In this document: in pieces, positions 9,341-19,239 of the stretch
Position numbering within the stretch: position 1 is the stretch's first letter
Layout: each line of letters starts with the position of its first letter
NCBI RefSeq assembly: GCF_019204005.1
Contig: NZ_JAGSPA010000001.1
Span: 682,001 to 746,000 of the forward strand
Origin: Pacificimonas pallii
GTDB taxonomy: Bacteria > Pseudomonadota > Alphaproteobacteria > Sphingomonadales > Sphingomonadaceae
Direction of reading: 5' to 3'
Length of the DNA stretch: 64,000 nt
Position numbers and translations under genes: made by a program
Notes under the pieces: model-generated
What the model was told of the DNA's origin: nothing
The model's input: only the letters and a program-made list of their open reading frames with translations
Database searches by the model: none

Positions 9341-10204
9341 CTAGCGCGTCGGGACCGGTGTTTCTCCGGAATAATCGTAGAACCCGCGACCTGATTTGCG
9401 GCCCAGCCAGCCTGCCTCGACATATTTCGACAGCAAAGGGGCGGGGCGATATTTCGGATCGCCGGTTTCGCGCTGCATGACCTTCATGATAGCCAAAAGC
9501 GTATCCAGACCGACGAAATCGGCCAGCGTCAACGGTCCCATCGGGTGATTCGCACCAAGGACGAGGCCCTTGTCGATGTCCTCGACCGTGCCGGCGCCTT
9601 CGCTGAGCACGAAGATCGCTTCGTTTATCATCGGGCAGAGTATCCGGTTGACAATGAAGGCGGGGCGATCTTCAGCCTCGATCGGCAGCTTGCCGATATT
9701 TTCGCAAAAAGCGCGCACGGCGGCGATGGTTTCACGGCTGGTCGCCAGGCCGGGAATGATCTCAATGAGTTTCATCACCGGGACCGGGTTGAAAAAGTGC
9801 AGCCCCAGGAACTGCTCCGGCCGGTCGGTGTGCGCCGCCAGACCCGTGATCGAGATCGATGACGTGTTCGTGGCAAGGATCGCTTCGGGTTTCGGACGCA
9901 GCATGGAAAAGATCTTGCGTTTAATCGCCTCCGCTTCCGTCGCCGCTTCGATAATGAAATCGCAATCGTCAAAGTCGGCCAGATCGGCCGTCGGCTGAAT
10001 ACGCTCAAGCGTGGCTTTCGCAGCCGCCTCTTCCATCTTGCCGCGCGCGACCAGTTTCATCACGCCGGTTTCGATCCGGGCCTTGCCGGCAGTGGCGAGG
10101 TCAAGTTCCAGATCGGACATGATCGCCTGATATCCCGCCTGCGCGGCGACCTGAGCAATGCCGCGGCCCATCTGGCCACTGCCAACAATACCGATTTTCT
10201 TCAT
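9341..10204 (-). CDS. 3-hydroxyacyl-CoA / 3-hydroxybutyryl-CoA dehydrogenase
   Basis: A 287-residue NAD-dependent dehydrogenase of the Hbd/FadB2 type. The N-terminal Rossmann motif is [11 protein letters not shown], followed by the [10 protein letters not shown] and [17 protein letters not shown] segments that hold the catalytic serine and histidine, and [11 protein letters not shown] plus NHPMGPL in the C-terminal dimerisation domain. It oxidises 3-hydroxybutyryl-CoA or longer 3-hydroxyacyl-CoA. In many alphaproteobacteria it follows etfBA directly; here an opposite-strand gene separates them. The exact chain length cannot be told. Confidence 0.92.
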   Translation of the reverse strand: MKKIGIVGSGQMGRGIAQVAAQAGYQAIMSDLELDLATAGKARIETGVMKLVARGKMEEAAAKATLERIQPTADLADFDDCDFIIEAATEAEAIKRKIFSMLRPKPEAILATNTSSISITGLAAHTDRPEQFLGLHFFNPVPVMKLIEIIPGLATSRETIAAVRAFCENIGKLPIEAEDRPAFIVNRILCPMINEAIFVLSEGAGTVEDIDKGLVLGANHPMGPLTLADFVGLDTLLAIMKVMQRETGDPKYRPAPLLSKYVEAGWLGRKSGRGFYDYSGETPVPTR

Positions 10205-10268
10205 GTCACATCCATTTGATTTGTGCGATGCAGCATGCCCTTCACAATTTTGCCCGGAAGGTCAACCG

Positions 10269-11054
10269 ATGCACGTTCATCTTGCCCTGTGCAGTGTGCT
10301 GACACTTGGAATCGCCGCCCCCGTCGCCGCGCAGGCAGCGAACATGTGGTCCTATTTCACCGATGCCGAAAAGACGTCTCTGGTTGATACGGTGCGGATC
10401 GAGGGCAAAGACCCGGAACCACTGATCGCCGGGTTTAGCGGCCTGTTTCCGCCCGACGTTCCGGCGATCGCTGCGGCGGCAGAGGCGGGCCTGTCGAGTC
10501 ATTTTGCCGATAGCGGGTTATGCACAGATGCAGTGGTGGCGGCACGACCCAGACCGCATCCATTGATGAACGATATTCGTGCGGGAAACATGGTACGCGC
10601 CCGACAGATCAGCCGGGCATTCCTCGTTGACGCGGATGTGATGGCATGCGGGGACGTATCGCGTGCGTCTATCGTCCTTCTGGAAACCGCGGACGGATTT
10701 CTGTCGGTCCTGCCAATACCGGGAGGCAGCGAAACCTGGCTGACTCTGCGGCAGGACCTGATCGGCAGGGTCAGCCTTTATATGGCGGTGAGGCTGCAAG
10801 AAGATTGCGCGCCGGAACAGATGAAGGAGACGTTCCGGATTGAAAATAGTGACGTTGCTGAGCGGGCTGATCTCGGGCCCAGAATTTTCGGCGGCTATCT
10901 GACCGGCCGCTGGACGGAGCAGTGGCAGATATCCGCCTGCGGTCATAGCTTCAACTTTGAGATGAAGTTGACCGCAGACGGCAAGGGCGGGGCATATTTT
11001 AGTCTTACTGACCTAAATGACCCGGCCAGAAAAAACGCGCGACCGGTCGAATGA
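10269..11054 (+). CDS. Exported protein of unknown function
   Basis: A 261-residue protein with a Sec signal peptide (residues 1-21, MHVHLALCSVLTLGIAAPVA, cleavage after AQA). The mature part has no motif I recognise; it contains four cysteines in about 200 residues that could form disulfides (SGLCTD, MACGD, EDCAPE, SACGHS) and ends in a beta-rich segment (GGYLTGRWTEQWQISACGHSFNFEMKLTADG). The ATG at 10269 is preferred to longer in-frame starts because it gives the signal peptide. It lies on the opposite strand within the usual etfB-etfA-hbd order, suggesting local insertion or rearrangement. Confidence 0.75.
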   Translation: MHVHLALCSVLTLGIAAPVAAQAANMWSYFTDAEKTSLVDTVRIEGKDPEPLIAGFSGLFPPDVPAIAAAAEAGLSSHFADSGLCTDAVVAARPRPHPLMNDIRAGNMVRARQISRAFLVDADVMACGDVSRASIVLLETADGFLSVLPIPGGSETWLTLRQDLIGRVSLYMAVRLQEDCAPEQMKETFRIENSDVAERADLGPRIFGGYLTGRWTEQWQISACGHSFNFEMKLTADGKGGAYFSLTDLNDPARKNARPVE

Positions 11055-11088
11055 CCCGCCGCGCGTCTCTTGCTGGATTTCAGACCGA

Positions 11089-12021
11089 CTAGATCTTGCC
11101 GGTCAGTTCCGGAACCGCCTCGTACAGGTCTGCGACAAGACCATAATCCGCAACGGAGAAAATGGGTGCATCCTCATCCTTGTTGATGGCGATGATGGTC
11201 TTGGAATCCTTCATGCCGGCCAGATGCTGGATGGCGCCTGAAATGCCGATGGCGATGTAGATTTCCGGGGCGACGATTTTGCCGGTCTGGCCGACCTGAT
11301 AGTCGTTCGGGACATAGCCCGCGTCGACCGCCGCGCGGCTGGCACCAACGGCGGCGCCCAGCTTGTCGGCGAGCGGTTCGATGTATTTCTCGAAATTCTC
11401 GCCCGACTGCAGCGCGCGGCCACCCGATACGATAATGCCTGCGCTGGTCAGCTCGGGGCGCTCGCTTTCGGCGATTTCCGAGGAGACGAAGCTCGACGTG
11501 CCGCTATCGCCTGCGCCGGAAATAGCTTCAATGGCGGCAGAGCCGCCCTCCGTCTCGGCCTTTTCAAAAGCCGTCCCGCGAACGGTAATGACTTTCTTCG
11601 CGTCCGACGACTTCACCGTTGCAATGGCGTTACCGGCATAGGTCGGGCGGTCGAAGCTGCCATCGTCGTTGATCGAGATGATTTCCGAAATCTGCTGAAC
11701 GTCCAGACGTGCGGCGACGCGGGGCAGAACATTCTTGCCGGTCGTGGTCGCAGGCGCGAGGAGATTGTCGTAATTCGACATCAGGCCATCGATCAGCGGC
11801 GCGACATTCTCTGCCAGCGCGTGGGCATAAGCCGCGTCATCGGCGTGCAGGACCTTGTCCACTCCCGGCACCTTCGCGGCGGCGTCCGCGACAGCTCCGG
11901 AGCCGGAACCTGCGACAAGAACATGGACGTCTCCGCCCAGTTTCATGGCTGCGGTGACGGCGACAAGCGTTGCCGCGCCGAGTGTCTGATTGTCGTGATC
12001 TGCGAGTATGAGGGTGCTCAT
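11089..12021 (-). CDS. etfA: Electron transfer flavoprotein alpha subunit
   Basis: A 310-residue ETF alpha subunit. The C-terminal FAD domain is diagnostic: [24 protein letters not shown] is followed by [10 protein letters not shown] and [16 protein letters not shown], then [15 protein letters not shown] carries electrons from acyl-CoA dehydrogenases to ETF-ubiquinone oxidoreductase. The start overlaps the etfB stop by 4 bases (ATGA), the usual coupling for a heterodimer. Confidence 0.97.
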   Translation of the reverse strand: MSTLILADHDNQTLGAATLVAVTAAMKLGGDVHVLVAGSGSGAVADAAAKVPGVDKVLHADDAAYAHALAENVAPLIDGLMSNYDNLLAPATTTGKNVLPRVAARLDVQQISEIISINDDGSFDRPTYAGNAIATVKSSDAKKVITVRGTAFEKAETEGGSAAIEAISGAGDSGTSSFVSSEIAESERPELTSAGIIVSGGRALQSGENFEKYIEPLADKLGAAVGASRAAVDAGYVPNDYQVGQTGKIVAPEIYIAIGISGAIQHLAGMKDSKTIIAINKDEDAPIFSVADYGLVADLYEAVPELTGKI

Positions 12022-12767
12022 GCGACGGCTCCCAGTTCCTTGAGTTTGGCGACGAGGGTATCGACGTCGGGTACGATTTCCCCGGCCTGGCGCTTGGGTG
12101 GCTCGGTAACCTTGACGACTTCCAGGCGCGGCGCGGTATCGACGCCGTAGTCCGCCGGAGTTTTCTCATCGATCGGCTTTTTCTTGGCCTTCATGATGTT
12201 GGGCAGCGACGCGTAGCGCGGCTCGTTCAGGCGCAGGTCGGTGGTGATGATCGCGGGTGTCGACAGCGCCAGCGTCTCAAGGCCGCCATCGACTTCGCGC
12301 GTGACATTGACCTTGTCGCCCGCAACTTCGACCTTCGACGCGAAGGTACCCTGCGCCCAGCCGAGCAGCGCGGCCAGCATCTGGCCGACCTGGTTCGAAT
12401 CGTCGTCAATGGCCTGCTTGCCAAGAATGACGAGATCGGGACTTTCCTCTTCGGCGATCTTCGCGAGGATTTTCGCGACCGCGAGCGGTTCCGGCATATT
12501 TTCGGAAACAACAAGGATGCCGCGATCCGCGCCCATGGCGAGGCCGGTACGCAGGGTTTCCTGCGCCTTTTGCTCGCCTATGGACACGACGACGATTTCC
12601 GCCGCGGTTCCCGCCTCTTTCAGGCGCACCGCTTCTTCGACGGCAATCTCGTCGAATGGATTCATGCTCATTTTGACATTGGCGAGATCGACACCCGACT
12701 GGTCGGCCTTCACACGTGGTTTGACGTTATAGTCGATGACCCGTTTGACGGGCACGAGGATTTTCAT
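12018..12767 (-). CDS. etfB: Electron transfer flavoprotein beta subunit
   Basis: A 249-residue ETF beta subunit, binding AMP structurally. [14 protein letters not shown] is the typical start; [36 protein letters not shown] and [20 protein letters not shown] are the family signatures. The ATG at 12767 is used because an in-frame extension to 12821 is unlike the family, and AGGATG lies upstream. It is the first gene of etfBA. The 183-base upstream region is shared with the divergent spermidine-synthase-like gene. Confidence 0.97.
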   Translation of the reverse strand: MKILVPVKRVIDYNVKPRVKADQSGVDLANVKMSMNPFDEIAVEEAVRLKEAGTAAEIVVVSIGEQKAQETLRTGLAMGADRGILVVSENMPEPLAVAKILAKIAEEESPDLVILGKQAIDDDSNQVGQMLAALLGWAQGTFASKVEVAGDKVNVTREVDGGLETLALSTPAIITTDLRLNEPRYASLPNIMKAKKKPIDEKTPADYGVDTAPRLEVVKVTEPPKRQAGEIVPDVDTLVAKLKELGAVA

Positions 12768-12950
12768 CGGTGGGCATCCTTTCGGTTGCGGAGAAACCAA
12801 GCGCGATTGCACATCGCGCAAGCTGACGCCCCTTGAAACAGGGGTATTCTGCCTGTCAACGTGTCAAAGACGCTAGTTGGTTCCGTGTCCGCGAAAATCT
12901 GCGCGGCCATCAATGCCGGAAATGACGAAAAATACGAAAGATAGACTGGC

Positions 12951-13658
12951 ATGCTCGAACGGATCATCATCGACGAGACGGAACTGCTAAGCGGCGGCAC
13001 GCTAAGGCTTGTGCAGCGCGGCGAGGAATTCGTCATTATGCTGTACCGCGCCCGCGAGGGTTGGACCGAGTTGATGAGCTCGCGCCGGGGCGGGTCGGAG
13101 GCGGCGCTGGCGACAGAAGCGCTGAAAGGCACTGCGGCCGATGCGCATGTTCTGATTGGCGGCCTTGGGATGGGCGTGACCCTGCGTCAGGCGCTGTCGC
13201 TCGTGGGGAAGAAGGCGCGGGTCGTCGTGGCCGAACTCGTCCCCGAAGTCGTGCAATGGGCAAAGGGGCCGATGAAGGGCGTCTTTGACGGCGCTCTTGA
13301 TGATCCGCGTGTCCGGATTGTCATCGATGACGTCGCCCTGGTCCTGGAAGACGTACCTGAAGGCGGCGCGTCCGGAGGGGCGCGGGGCTATGACGCCATC
13401 TTATTGGACGTTGATAATGGTCCGGATGGCCTGACCCAGGCGGCGAATTCAGGGCTATATTCGACGCGCGGTCTGTCACGGGCGAAAAAGGCGCTCGCCC
13501 CGGGCGGGGTATTGGCGATCTGGTCTGCGAACGACGATCCGCGCTTCACCCGGCGGCTGCAGCAGGTCGGATTCGCTGTCGAAACGAGCGTTCACCGTTC
13601 TGGCGCACGCGGCCGCGGCGCACGCCACATCATCTGGCTGGCGCGCCGAGCCAGTTAG
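12951..13658 (+). CDS. Spermidine synthase-like methyltransferase-fold protein
   Basis: A 235-residue protein with the polyamine synthase/Rossmann core: an N-terminal beta-sheet part (VQRGEEFVIMLYRAREGWTE), VLIGGLGMGVTLRQAL at the nucleotide site, ELVPEVVQWAKGPM, YDAILLDVDNGPDGL with the acidic pair, and LAPGGVLAIWSAND. It is shorter than SpeE and lacks its usual gatekeeping loop, so aminopropyl transfer is not assured. Many alphaproteobacteria carry such stand-alone homologues. The stop overlaps the convergent htrA stop by 4 bases. Confidence 0.75.
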   Translation: MLERIIIDETELLSGGTLRLVQRGEEFVIMLYRAREGWTELMSSRRGGSEAALATEALKGTAADAHVLIGGLGMGVTLRQALSLVGKKARVVVAELVPEVVQWAKGPMKGVFDGALDDPRVRIVIDDVALVLEDVPEGGASGGARGYDAILLDVDNGPDGLTQAANSGLYSTRGLSRAKKALAPGGVLAIWSANDDPRFTRRLQQVGFAVETSVHRSGARGRGARHIIWLARRAS

Positions 13659-15151
13659 GAGCGGCAGCGAAAGAAGCGTGGTGCCTGAAACACGCATTCC
13701 GCCATTTGTCCGCCGCGGCTGAAGCGGACGCGCGCTTCTGTGCTGGTGCCCGCGACGGCGGTTTCCAGCCCATCGACGGAAGTGATCGCCTGGTCGTTCA
13801 CCGATTCGATAATGTCGCCAGTGCGCACGAAGTTCAGGCGCGCTGCGGGTGCACCGCGCGTCAAACCCGTCACGATCACGCCGCTTTCCGGAAGATCCGT
13901 ACCAAGCTCGCTGGCAAGGCGCGGGCTGAGGTTGGCAACCTGCACACCGGTCAGGATATGGTTACCGGTCAGCATGGTCTCATCGCGCGGAGGACTCTCT
14001 GGCGGCTCGATAAGACGAAGATCGACGCTAAGTTCGCGGTCCCCGCGCAGGACGCTGAACTGGACCACTTCGCCAAGCGGCCTGCTGCCAGCAAGATAGC
14101 GCAGCGTGCCCGGGTCGGTCGCCGCCTGGCCGTTAATCGCCGTCACGATGTCGCCGACCCGCAGACCCGCCTTGGCGGCAGGGCCGCCGACACTGACCTT
14201 GCGGATCAGAACGCCTGACGGTCGGTCGAGGCCAAGGCTCGCCGCAAGCTCTCGGGTGACGGCCTGCGTATCGGCACCCAGCCATGGCCGAACGATGCGG
14301 CCCGTCTTTGCACCCGCAAGAAACTGCCGCACCATGTTAACCGGAATGGCAAATCCAATGCCGTTCGATCCACCGCTGCGGGAATAAATGGCGGTGTTCA
14401 CACCAACCAATGTGCCGTCAAGGCCGATGAGCGCCCCGCCGCTATTGCCGGGATTGATCGCAGCGTCTGTCTGTAAAAAGAACTGATAGTCGCTGATCCC
14501 GACACCCGTGCGGGCGACGGCGGAGATGATGCCGCTTGTGACCGTCTGACCGACACCGAAGGGGTTCCCGATGGCAACGACGATATCGCCAACCTCGGTG
14601 CGCTCGGAATCGCCAAAATCCACGGTCGGCAGTTGCACGCCCTCGGTGCTGACCTGCAAAAGCGCCAGATCGAGCTGCGCGTCGGTGAAGACCAGTTTTG
14701 CGGCATATTCCCGCCTGTCGGCCAGGGATACGAGGATCTGCTCCGCGCCGTCGACAACGTGATTATTGGTAATGATGAGACCGTCCTGGCCAACGATAAC
14801 GCCTGACCCGAGCGACTGCTGTGTGCGCGGCGGCGCGGACATGCGGCCGCGGCCGAAAAATTCGTCGAAGAATGCCGAGCGGCTGCGGCTCTGCACGCGC
14901 CGGGCGGTATAGATGTTGACGACCGCCGGCGCGACCTGCTGCACCAGCGGCGCATAGGAAAGCATCACCTCTTCCCTGCTGCCCGGCAAACGGCGCATGG
15001 CCTGGCTTTCATCGGCGGTGTCCCGTCCGTCCGCGCCTGGCTCAAGAAGGGACTGCGCGGTCGCTTCGGGGAGGACCTTGTCGATCGCCATGGCAAAGGC
15101 GAGGCCGGCCAGAAGGCCGCACACCAGCATCAGGATCTTTCCGGTCTTCAT
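13655..15151 (-). CDS. Periplasmic serine endoprotease, HtrA/DegP family
   Basis: A 498-residue Do-type protease. An N-terminal membrane-spanning signal (residues 5-22) directs it to the periplasm. The trypsin-like domain shows the catalytic triad: His in TNNHVVDG, Asp in DLALLQ and Ser in GNSGGALI. Two PDZ domains follow (around GVLIRKVSVGGPAAKAGLRVGD and GVIVTGLTRGAPAARLNFVRTGD). It degrades or refolds damaged envelope proteins. It starts 3 bases after the gmk stop with a GGGAG Shine-Dalgarno sequence inside gmk, so the two are co-transcribed. Whether it is DegP, DegQ or DegS-like cannot be settled. Confidence 0.93.
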   Translation of the reverse strand: MKTGKILMLVCGLLAGLAFAMAIDKVLPEATAQSLLEPGADGRDTADESQAMRRLPGSREEVMLSYAPLVQQVAPAVVNIYTARRVQSRSRSAFFDEFFGRGRMSAPPRTQQSLGSGVIVGQDGLIITNNHVVDGAEQILVSLADRREYAAKLVFTDAQLDLALLQVSTEGVQLPTVDFGDSERTEVGDIVVAIGNPFGVGQTVTSGIISAVARTGVGISDYQFFLQTDAAINPGNSGGALIGLDGTLVGVNTAIYSRSGGSNGIGFAIPVNMVRQFLAGAKTGRIVRPWLGADTQAVTRELAASLGLDRPSGVLIRKVSVGGPAAKAGLRVGDIVTAINGQAATDPGTLRYLAGSRPLGEVVQFSVLRGDRELSVDLRLIEPPESPPRDETMLTGNHILTGVQVANLSPRLASELGTDLPESGVIVTGLTRGAPAARLNFVRTGDIIESVNDQAITSVDGLETAVAGTSTEARVRFSRGGQMAECVFQAPRFFRCRS

Positions 15152-15154
15152 GAT

Positions 15155-15793
15155 TTACGCTCCCGCATCCGGTGATCGTGACATGTTCCTTACGAAGTCG
15201 GTCAGCGATGCCCCCCGGCGTGTGCGACGCAGGCGCTCGCCATCGACGACCTTTCGTACATCCGCGAAACATGACGATAAATGGTCGTTGATGAAAACAT
15301 AATCATATTCGGCCCAGTGACTGATTTCAGCCTCCGCGCGGTCCATGCGTCCCGCGATCACATCGTCGCTGTCGGTGCCGCGAGATCTGAGGCGGCGTTC
15401 CAGTTCCGCCATTGAAGGGGGCAGGAGAAAAATGGACACAATGTCTTCGCGCATCTGCTGTCTCAGCTGCTGCGTACCCTGCCAGTCGACGTCGAACAGC
15501 ATGTCCTTGCCGGATGTAAGCGCCTCCTCGACAGGCGCGCGCGGTGTGCCGTAGCGGTGGTCGAACACATGGGCCCATTCGATAAGGGCGCCCGTTTCGA
15601 CCAGGGTATCGAACTCGGTTTCGGATTCGAAAAAATATTCGCGCCCATGCTCCTCCCCCCGGCGCGGCGCGCGCGTCGTTGCCGATATGGAGACGCGCAT
15701 GTCGGGTTCCGCCTCCAGCAGCATGCGTGCCATGGTGGACTTCCCCGCTCCGGACGGAGATGACAACACGAACAGAATTCCGCGGCGGTTCAT
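15155..15793 (-). CDS. gmk: Guanylate kinase
   Basis: A 212-residue GMP kinase. The P-loop SSPSGAGKST is near residue 10, followed by SISATTRAPRRGEEHGREYFF (GMP site) and LFDVDWQGTQQLR. It makes GDP from GMP. The ATG at 15793 is chosen because AGGAGG lies 5 bases upstream; a longer frame to 15832 lacks one. It follows fumC by 31 bases and precedes the HtrA gene by 3. Confidence 0.96.
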   Translation of the reverse strand: MNRRGILFVLSSPSGAGKSTMARMLLEAEPDMRVSISATTRAPRRGEEHGREYFFESETEFDTLVETGALIEWAHVFDHRYGTPRAPVEEALTSGKDMLFDVDWQGTQQLRQQMREDIVSIFLLPPSMAELERRLRSRGTDSDDVIAGRMDRAEAEISHWAEYDYVFINDHLSSCFADVRKVVDGERLRRTRRGASLTDFVRNMSRSPDAGA

Positions 15794-15824
15794 GGATGCC
15801 TCCTGCGCTGCCGTCGCTGCGGTT

Positions 15825-17222
15825 TCAGCCAATCATGTTCTCGGGACGGACGATTTCGCGAAAGCGCTCCTCGGTCACATAGCCAAGCGTAAGCGCCGAT
15901 TCGACGAGGGTCGTCCCTTCCTTATGCGCCTTCTTCGCGATCTCCGTCGCCTTGTCATAGCCGATTTCCGGTACCAGCGCCGTGACCAGCATCAGCGAGC
16001 GCTCCAGAAGCTCCGCAATACGCGTCTCGTTGGGCGTGATGCCATCGACACAGCGGTCCGTGAACGACACGCTCGCATCCGCAATCAGGCGAATCGACTG
16101 AAGGACATTATAAGCAATGACGGGCTTGAAGACGTTGAGCTCCATATGCCCCTGCGCACCGCCGACGGTGACGGTGATATGGTTGCCCATGACCTGCGCG
16201 GCGACCATGGTCAGCGCCTCGCACTGCGTCGGGTTTACCTTTCCGGGCATGATGGAACTGCCGGGTTCGTTTTCCGGCAGTTGCAATTCGCCAAGCCCCG
16301 AGCGTGGACCTGAACCGAGGAGCCGAAGATCATTGGCGATCTTGTTGAGGCTGACCGCCAGCACGTTAAGCGCGCCGGACAGCTCCACCATCGTATCATG
16401 GGTCGCCAGCGCTTCGAATTTATTGGGCGCCGTTTCAAAGGGCAGGCCCGTCAGACGCGCCACTTCGGCCGCGAAATCCTCCGCGAACCCAGGCGCGGAA
16501 TTTAGTCCCGTGCCCACAGCGGTGCCGCCTTGGGCAAGGCGATATACGCGCGGCAGCGTTGCCTCGATGCGCGCGATGCCGTCTTCGATCATGCGGGCAT
16601 AGCCGCCAAATTCCTGGCCGAGTGTTACCGGCGTCGCATCCTGCATATGGGTGCGGCCAATTTTGACGATGCTCGCAAACTCTTCCGATTTTGCCTCCAG
16701 CGCGCCGCGCAGGTGCTCAAGCGCCGGTACGAGCAGTGAAGCGATTTCACGGCCCGCGGCAATGTGCATGGCGGTCGGAAAAGTGTCGTTTGACGACTGG
16801 CCGCGATTGACGTGGTCGTTCGGGTGTACCGGATCCTTGCCGCCGCGCGTGCCGGTCAGCAGCTCATTTGCGCGGCCGGCAATGACCTCGTTCGTGTTCA
16901 TATTCGACTGCGTACCGCTGCCGGTCTGCCACACGACAAGTGGGAACTGATCGTCATATTCGCCATTGGCGACCTGTTCGGCGGCGTTCTGGATGGCCCT
17001 GGCAAGCCTTTCGTCGAGCCCTGAGCGCTCATTCACGATGGCGGCGGCGTGCTTCACGATCCCCAATGCGTGGATCAGCGGGACCGGCATGGTCTCATTG
17101 CCGATCGGGAAGTTGCCGATCGACCGCTGTGTCTGCGCGCCCCAATAAGCATCCGCGCGCACCTCGATGGGGCCAAAGCTGTCGGATTCGGTACGGGTTT
17201 CAGAAACGGCGGATTCGCTCAT
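15825..17222 (-). CDS. fumC: Fumarate hydratase, class II
   Basis: A 465-residue iron-independent fumarase of the TCA cycle, interconverting fumarate and malate. The superfamily signature [15 protein letters not shown] is near residue 315, with [34 protein letters not shown] and [19 protein letters not shown] upstream. The start ATG at 17222 follows GGAGC; a second ATG four codons upstream is also possible. It is full length and lies upstream of gmk on the same strand. Confidence 0.97.
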   Translation of the reverse strand: MSESAVSETRTESDSFGPIEVRADAYWGAQTQRSIGNFPIGNETMPVPLIHALGIVKHAAAIVNERSGLDERLARAIQNAAEQVANGEYDDQFPLVVWQTGSGTQSNMNTNEVIAGRANELLTGTRGGKDPVHPNDHVNRGQSSNDTFPTAMHIAAGREIASLLVPALEHLRGALEAKSEEFASIVKIGRTHMQDATPVTLGQEFGGYARMIEDGIARIEATLPRVYRLAQGGTAVGTGLNSAPGFAEDFAAEVARLTGLPFETAPNKFEALATHDTMVELSGALNVLAVSLNKIANDLRLLGSGPRSGLGELQLPENEPGSSIMPGKVNPTQCEALTMVAAQVMGNHITVTVGGAQGHMELNVFKPVIAYNVLQSIRLIADASVSFTDRCVDGITPNETRIAELLERSLMLVTALVPEIGYDKATEIAKKAHKEGTTLVESALTLGYVTEERFREIVRPENMIG

Positions 17223-17355
17223 GGGTAGCTCCATTCAGACGTGTTTCCCGTTGGTACGAGAATGAGGACATGGGCGGCAGGTGCACGAAACGGCACGCCA
17301 GACCGACCCGGAAACTGACGCGGCCCTGACTATGCGGGCACGCGCACAGGCTCAA

Positions 17356-17934
17356 TCATTTCTTGCGGAAATCGATGGAGACGACATTGTCCTTGGGCTT
17401 CTCGTCCTTGGCGGCGGCTGTCTTTTCGTCCTTCGCGCCGGCTGCGGGGGGCGCCGTATCCACATCCGTAGCTGGCGTTGAGGGGGCGTGCTCAGCCGAT
17501 TTTGTCCTGGCGGCGTCATCGCCATCAACGGATTTCAACGCGGGCTTTGCCGCCGTGACGTCTGGCGGCGGAAACTGGAGCGCGAAATTCACGGACGGAT
17601 CGACAAAGCCGGTCACGGCTGACAGCGGCACGACCAGCTTTGACGGCACCTGATTGAAACTGAGGCCGATCTCAAACCCCTCATGATCGACCTTCAGATC
17701 CCAATAGCGATGCTGCACGACGATTGTCATCTCGTCGGGATATTTCTCCATCAGCTGCGCCGGGATATTGACCCCCTCCGCGCGCGTCTTGAACGCGATA
17801 TAGAAGTGATGGTCGCCAGGCAGCGATCCTTCCGATGCGATATTGGACAGGGTCAGATAGACCACGCCGCGCAGCGCGTCCTGCACATATTCATCATAGG
17901 GGATCAGGCTATCTGGCGGCGTCTCGTCGGTCAT
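17356..17934 (-). CDS. sspB: SspB-family ClpXP adaptor
   Basis: A 192-residue protein of the alphaproteobacterial SspB family. The folded part, residues 1-120, includes IPYDEYVQDALRGVV, GDHHFYIAFKT, GVNIPAQLMEKYPDEMTIV and LSFNQVPSKLVVPLSAV. The Ala/Asp-rich tail is likely disordered, and ends in the conserved KDNVVSIDFRKK, the ClpX-docking type of C-terminus. SspB delivers ssrA-tagged proteins to ClpXP, and the tmRNA that adds those tags lies only 1.3 kb away. The ATG at 17934 is preferred to the longer frame. Confidence 0.93.
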   Translation of the reverse strand: MTDETPPDSLIPYDEYVQDALRGVVYLTLSNIASEGSLPGDHHFYIAFKTRAEGVNIPAQLMEKYPDEMTIVVQHRYWDLKVDHEGFEIGLSFNQVPSKLVVPLSAVTGFVDPSVNFALQFPPPDVTAAKPALKSVDGDDAARTKSAEHAPSTPATDVDTAPPAAGAKDEKTAAAKDEKPKDNVVSIDFRKK

Positions 17935-18034
17935 GGGACAATAGGTGACCCAGAAGCGGGTTTCGGTCAACCGCGAAGCGTCGCCGCGTGACTTTATAAC
18001 CGGCCGGATAATCCGTGACGTCGCCTGGTTTCAA

Positions 18035-18067
18035 TTGACGGGCCTGTATACATCCATAATGGATGTA
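18035..18067 (+). promoter_or_regulatory. Putative promoter and 19-bp palindrome just before the acyltransferase start
   Basis: The perfect palindrome TACATCCATAATGGATGTA (18049-18067, central A) ends 2 bases before the ATG at 18070. A TTGACG hexamer at 18035-18040 and TAATGG at 18057-18062 are 16 bases apart, placing a start site close to the ATG. No Shine-Dalgarno sequence is present. The palindrome would overlap the -10 element and act as a repressor site; this is inferred from position. Confidence 0.4.
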
Positions 18068-18069
18068 AT

Positions 18070-19158
18070 ATGGTTTCCGGGGTCCTGGCACCGCGTCCGC
18101 TCGCGGATGGAGGTTTTTCGCTCTATCTCGACCTGTGCCGGTTTCTGGCGGCGCTTGCGGTGCTCCTGGGGCACATGTCGCAGGACGGCTATGCCATTCC
18201 ATCGATATTCGAACGGCTGTCGCATGAGGCGGTGATCGTGTTTTTCGTGATTTCCGGTCTTGTCATCGCGCATAGCGCTGAGGGCCGCGACGCGCGCGTA
18301 TATGCCGCCGCGCGCTTCAGCCGCCTATATGCCGTCATTATTCCCGCTATGCTGTTCAGCATTCTGTGCGCCGCCTTCATCACGTCCAGCGGCTGGCAAC
18401 CGGGCGTTGCCGACCGCGGCGAATGGTCGTTTGCCGATCTTGGCCTGTCGCTCATGTTTCTTTCCCGCAGCTGGCTGGTCGACGCAAATCTGCCGCTTAA
18501 CTATCCCTTCTGGTCGCTCTGCTATGAGGCATTCTATTATCTAATCTTTGCACTCCTCCTTTATGGCGGACGCCTGCGCTGGCTGTGGGCAGGTATTGCT
18601 GCGCTGATCGCAGGTCCGGCCATATTGGCGCTGATGCCGGCATGGCTGGCCGGGGTGTGGCTGCATCACCGGGGAGGGCGGCTGAGGAAGCATTCGCGTT
18701 TTGTGGCCGCGGTAGCGCTCATCGCGATCCTCGCCATTTGCCTGTCCGGCCTGCCCGATATCGTGCGCAAGGCGGTGCAAGGCGAATTTCCAATCTGGTA
18801 TGTGCTGCGGGATTCGACCCCGGTGCTGACCGACCTGCCGATCGCGGCACTGTTCCTTATCCACCTGGTCGCCATGCGCAGCGCCGTACCGGGCATTCTC
18901 AGAAAATATGCGCGCGCGATCAAGATCTTGTCGGCGGCCACCTTCACGATATACATGTTCCACCGGCCGCTGATCATACTGCTGTCCGGGGAGCAGTTCG
19001 AGATGCTACATGGACCGGTCGGCAGCATAATCCTGTTGCTTGGTCTCGTTGCCGGCGGCATGGGCCTGTCGCAAATTCTGGAGGGCCGCTTCACCGCCTG
19101 GCTGCGCGGCCATCTGGCATTGGTCCTTCAGGCGCCGCCAAGACCAGTACGCATTTAG
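18070..19158 (+). CDS. Acyltransferase family 3 (OafA/YrhL-like) membrane protein
   Basis: A 362-residue membrane-bound O-acyltransferase of family 3. It has about ten hydrophobic segments, the N-terminal LYLDLCRFLAALAVLLGHM with the conserved Arg and His, and VIVFFVISGLVIAHS, both typical. These enzymes acetylate sugars on cell-surface polysaccharides, lipids or glycoproteins; the target here is unknown. It lies divergently from sspB and convergently with the tmRNA gene, with a sulfotransferase and a glycosyltransferase nearby that may modify the same surface molecule. Confidence 0.85.
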   Translation: MVSGVLAPRPLADGGFSLYLDLCRFLAALAVLLGHMSQDGYAIPSIFERLSHEAVIVFFVISGLVIAHSAEGRDARVYAAARFSRLYAVIIPAMLFSILCAAFITSSGWQPGVADRGEWSFADLGLSLMFLSRSWLVDANLPLNYPFWSLCYEAFYYLIFALLLYGGRLRWLWAGIAALIAGPAILALMPAWLAGVWLHHRGGRLRKHSRFVAAVALIAILAICLSGLPDIVRKAVQGEFPIWYVLRDSTPVLTDLPIAALFLIHLVAMRSAVPGILRKYARAIKILSAATFTIYMFHRPLIILLSGEQFEMLHGPVGSIILLLGLVAGGMGLSQILEGRFTAWLRGHLALVLQAPPRPVRI

Positions 19159-19175
19159 ATATCCTATGATAAATG

Positions 19176-19236
19176 GAGGGCTTCTGTTGCCCGGTGCCCT
19201 CCGGACCGCTGGACTGACGCTTCTGTTACCCGGTGC
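19176..19236. repeat. Two direct repeats with identical loop motif, next to the tmRNA 3' end
   Basis: GCTTCTGTTGCCCGGTGC at 19180-19197 recurs with one change (A for G) at 19219-19236, a 39-base period. The first copy is closed by GGAGGGC/GCCCTCC arms, giving a 7-bp stem with a 14-nt loop TTCTGTTRCCCGGT; the second has only a short stem. There is no U-run, so it is not an ordinary terminator. I cannot assign a function. Confidence 0.6.
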
Positions 19237-19239
19237 GCC

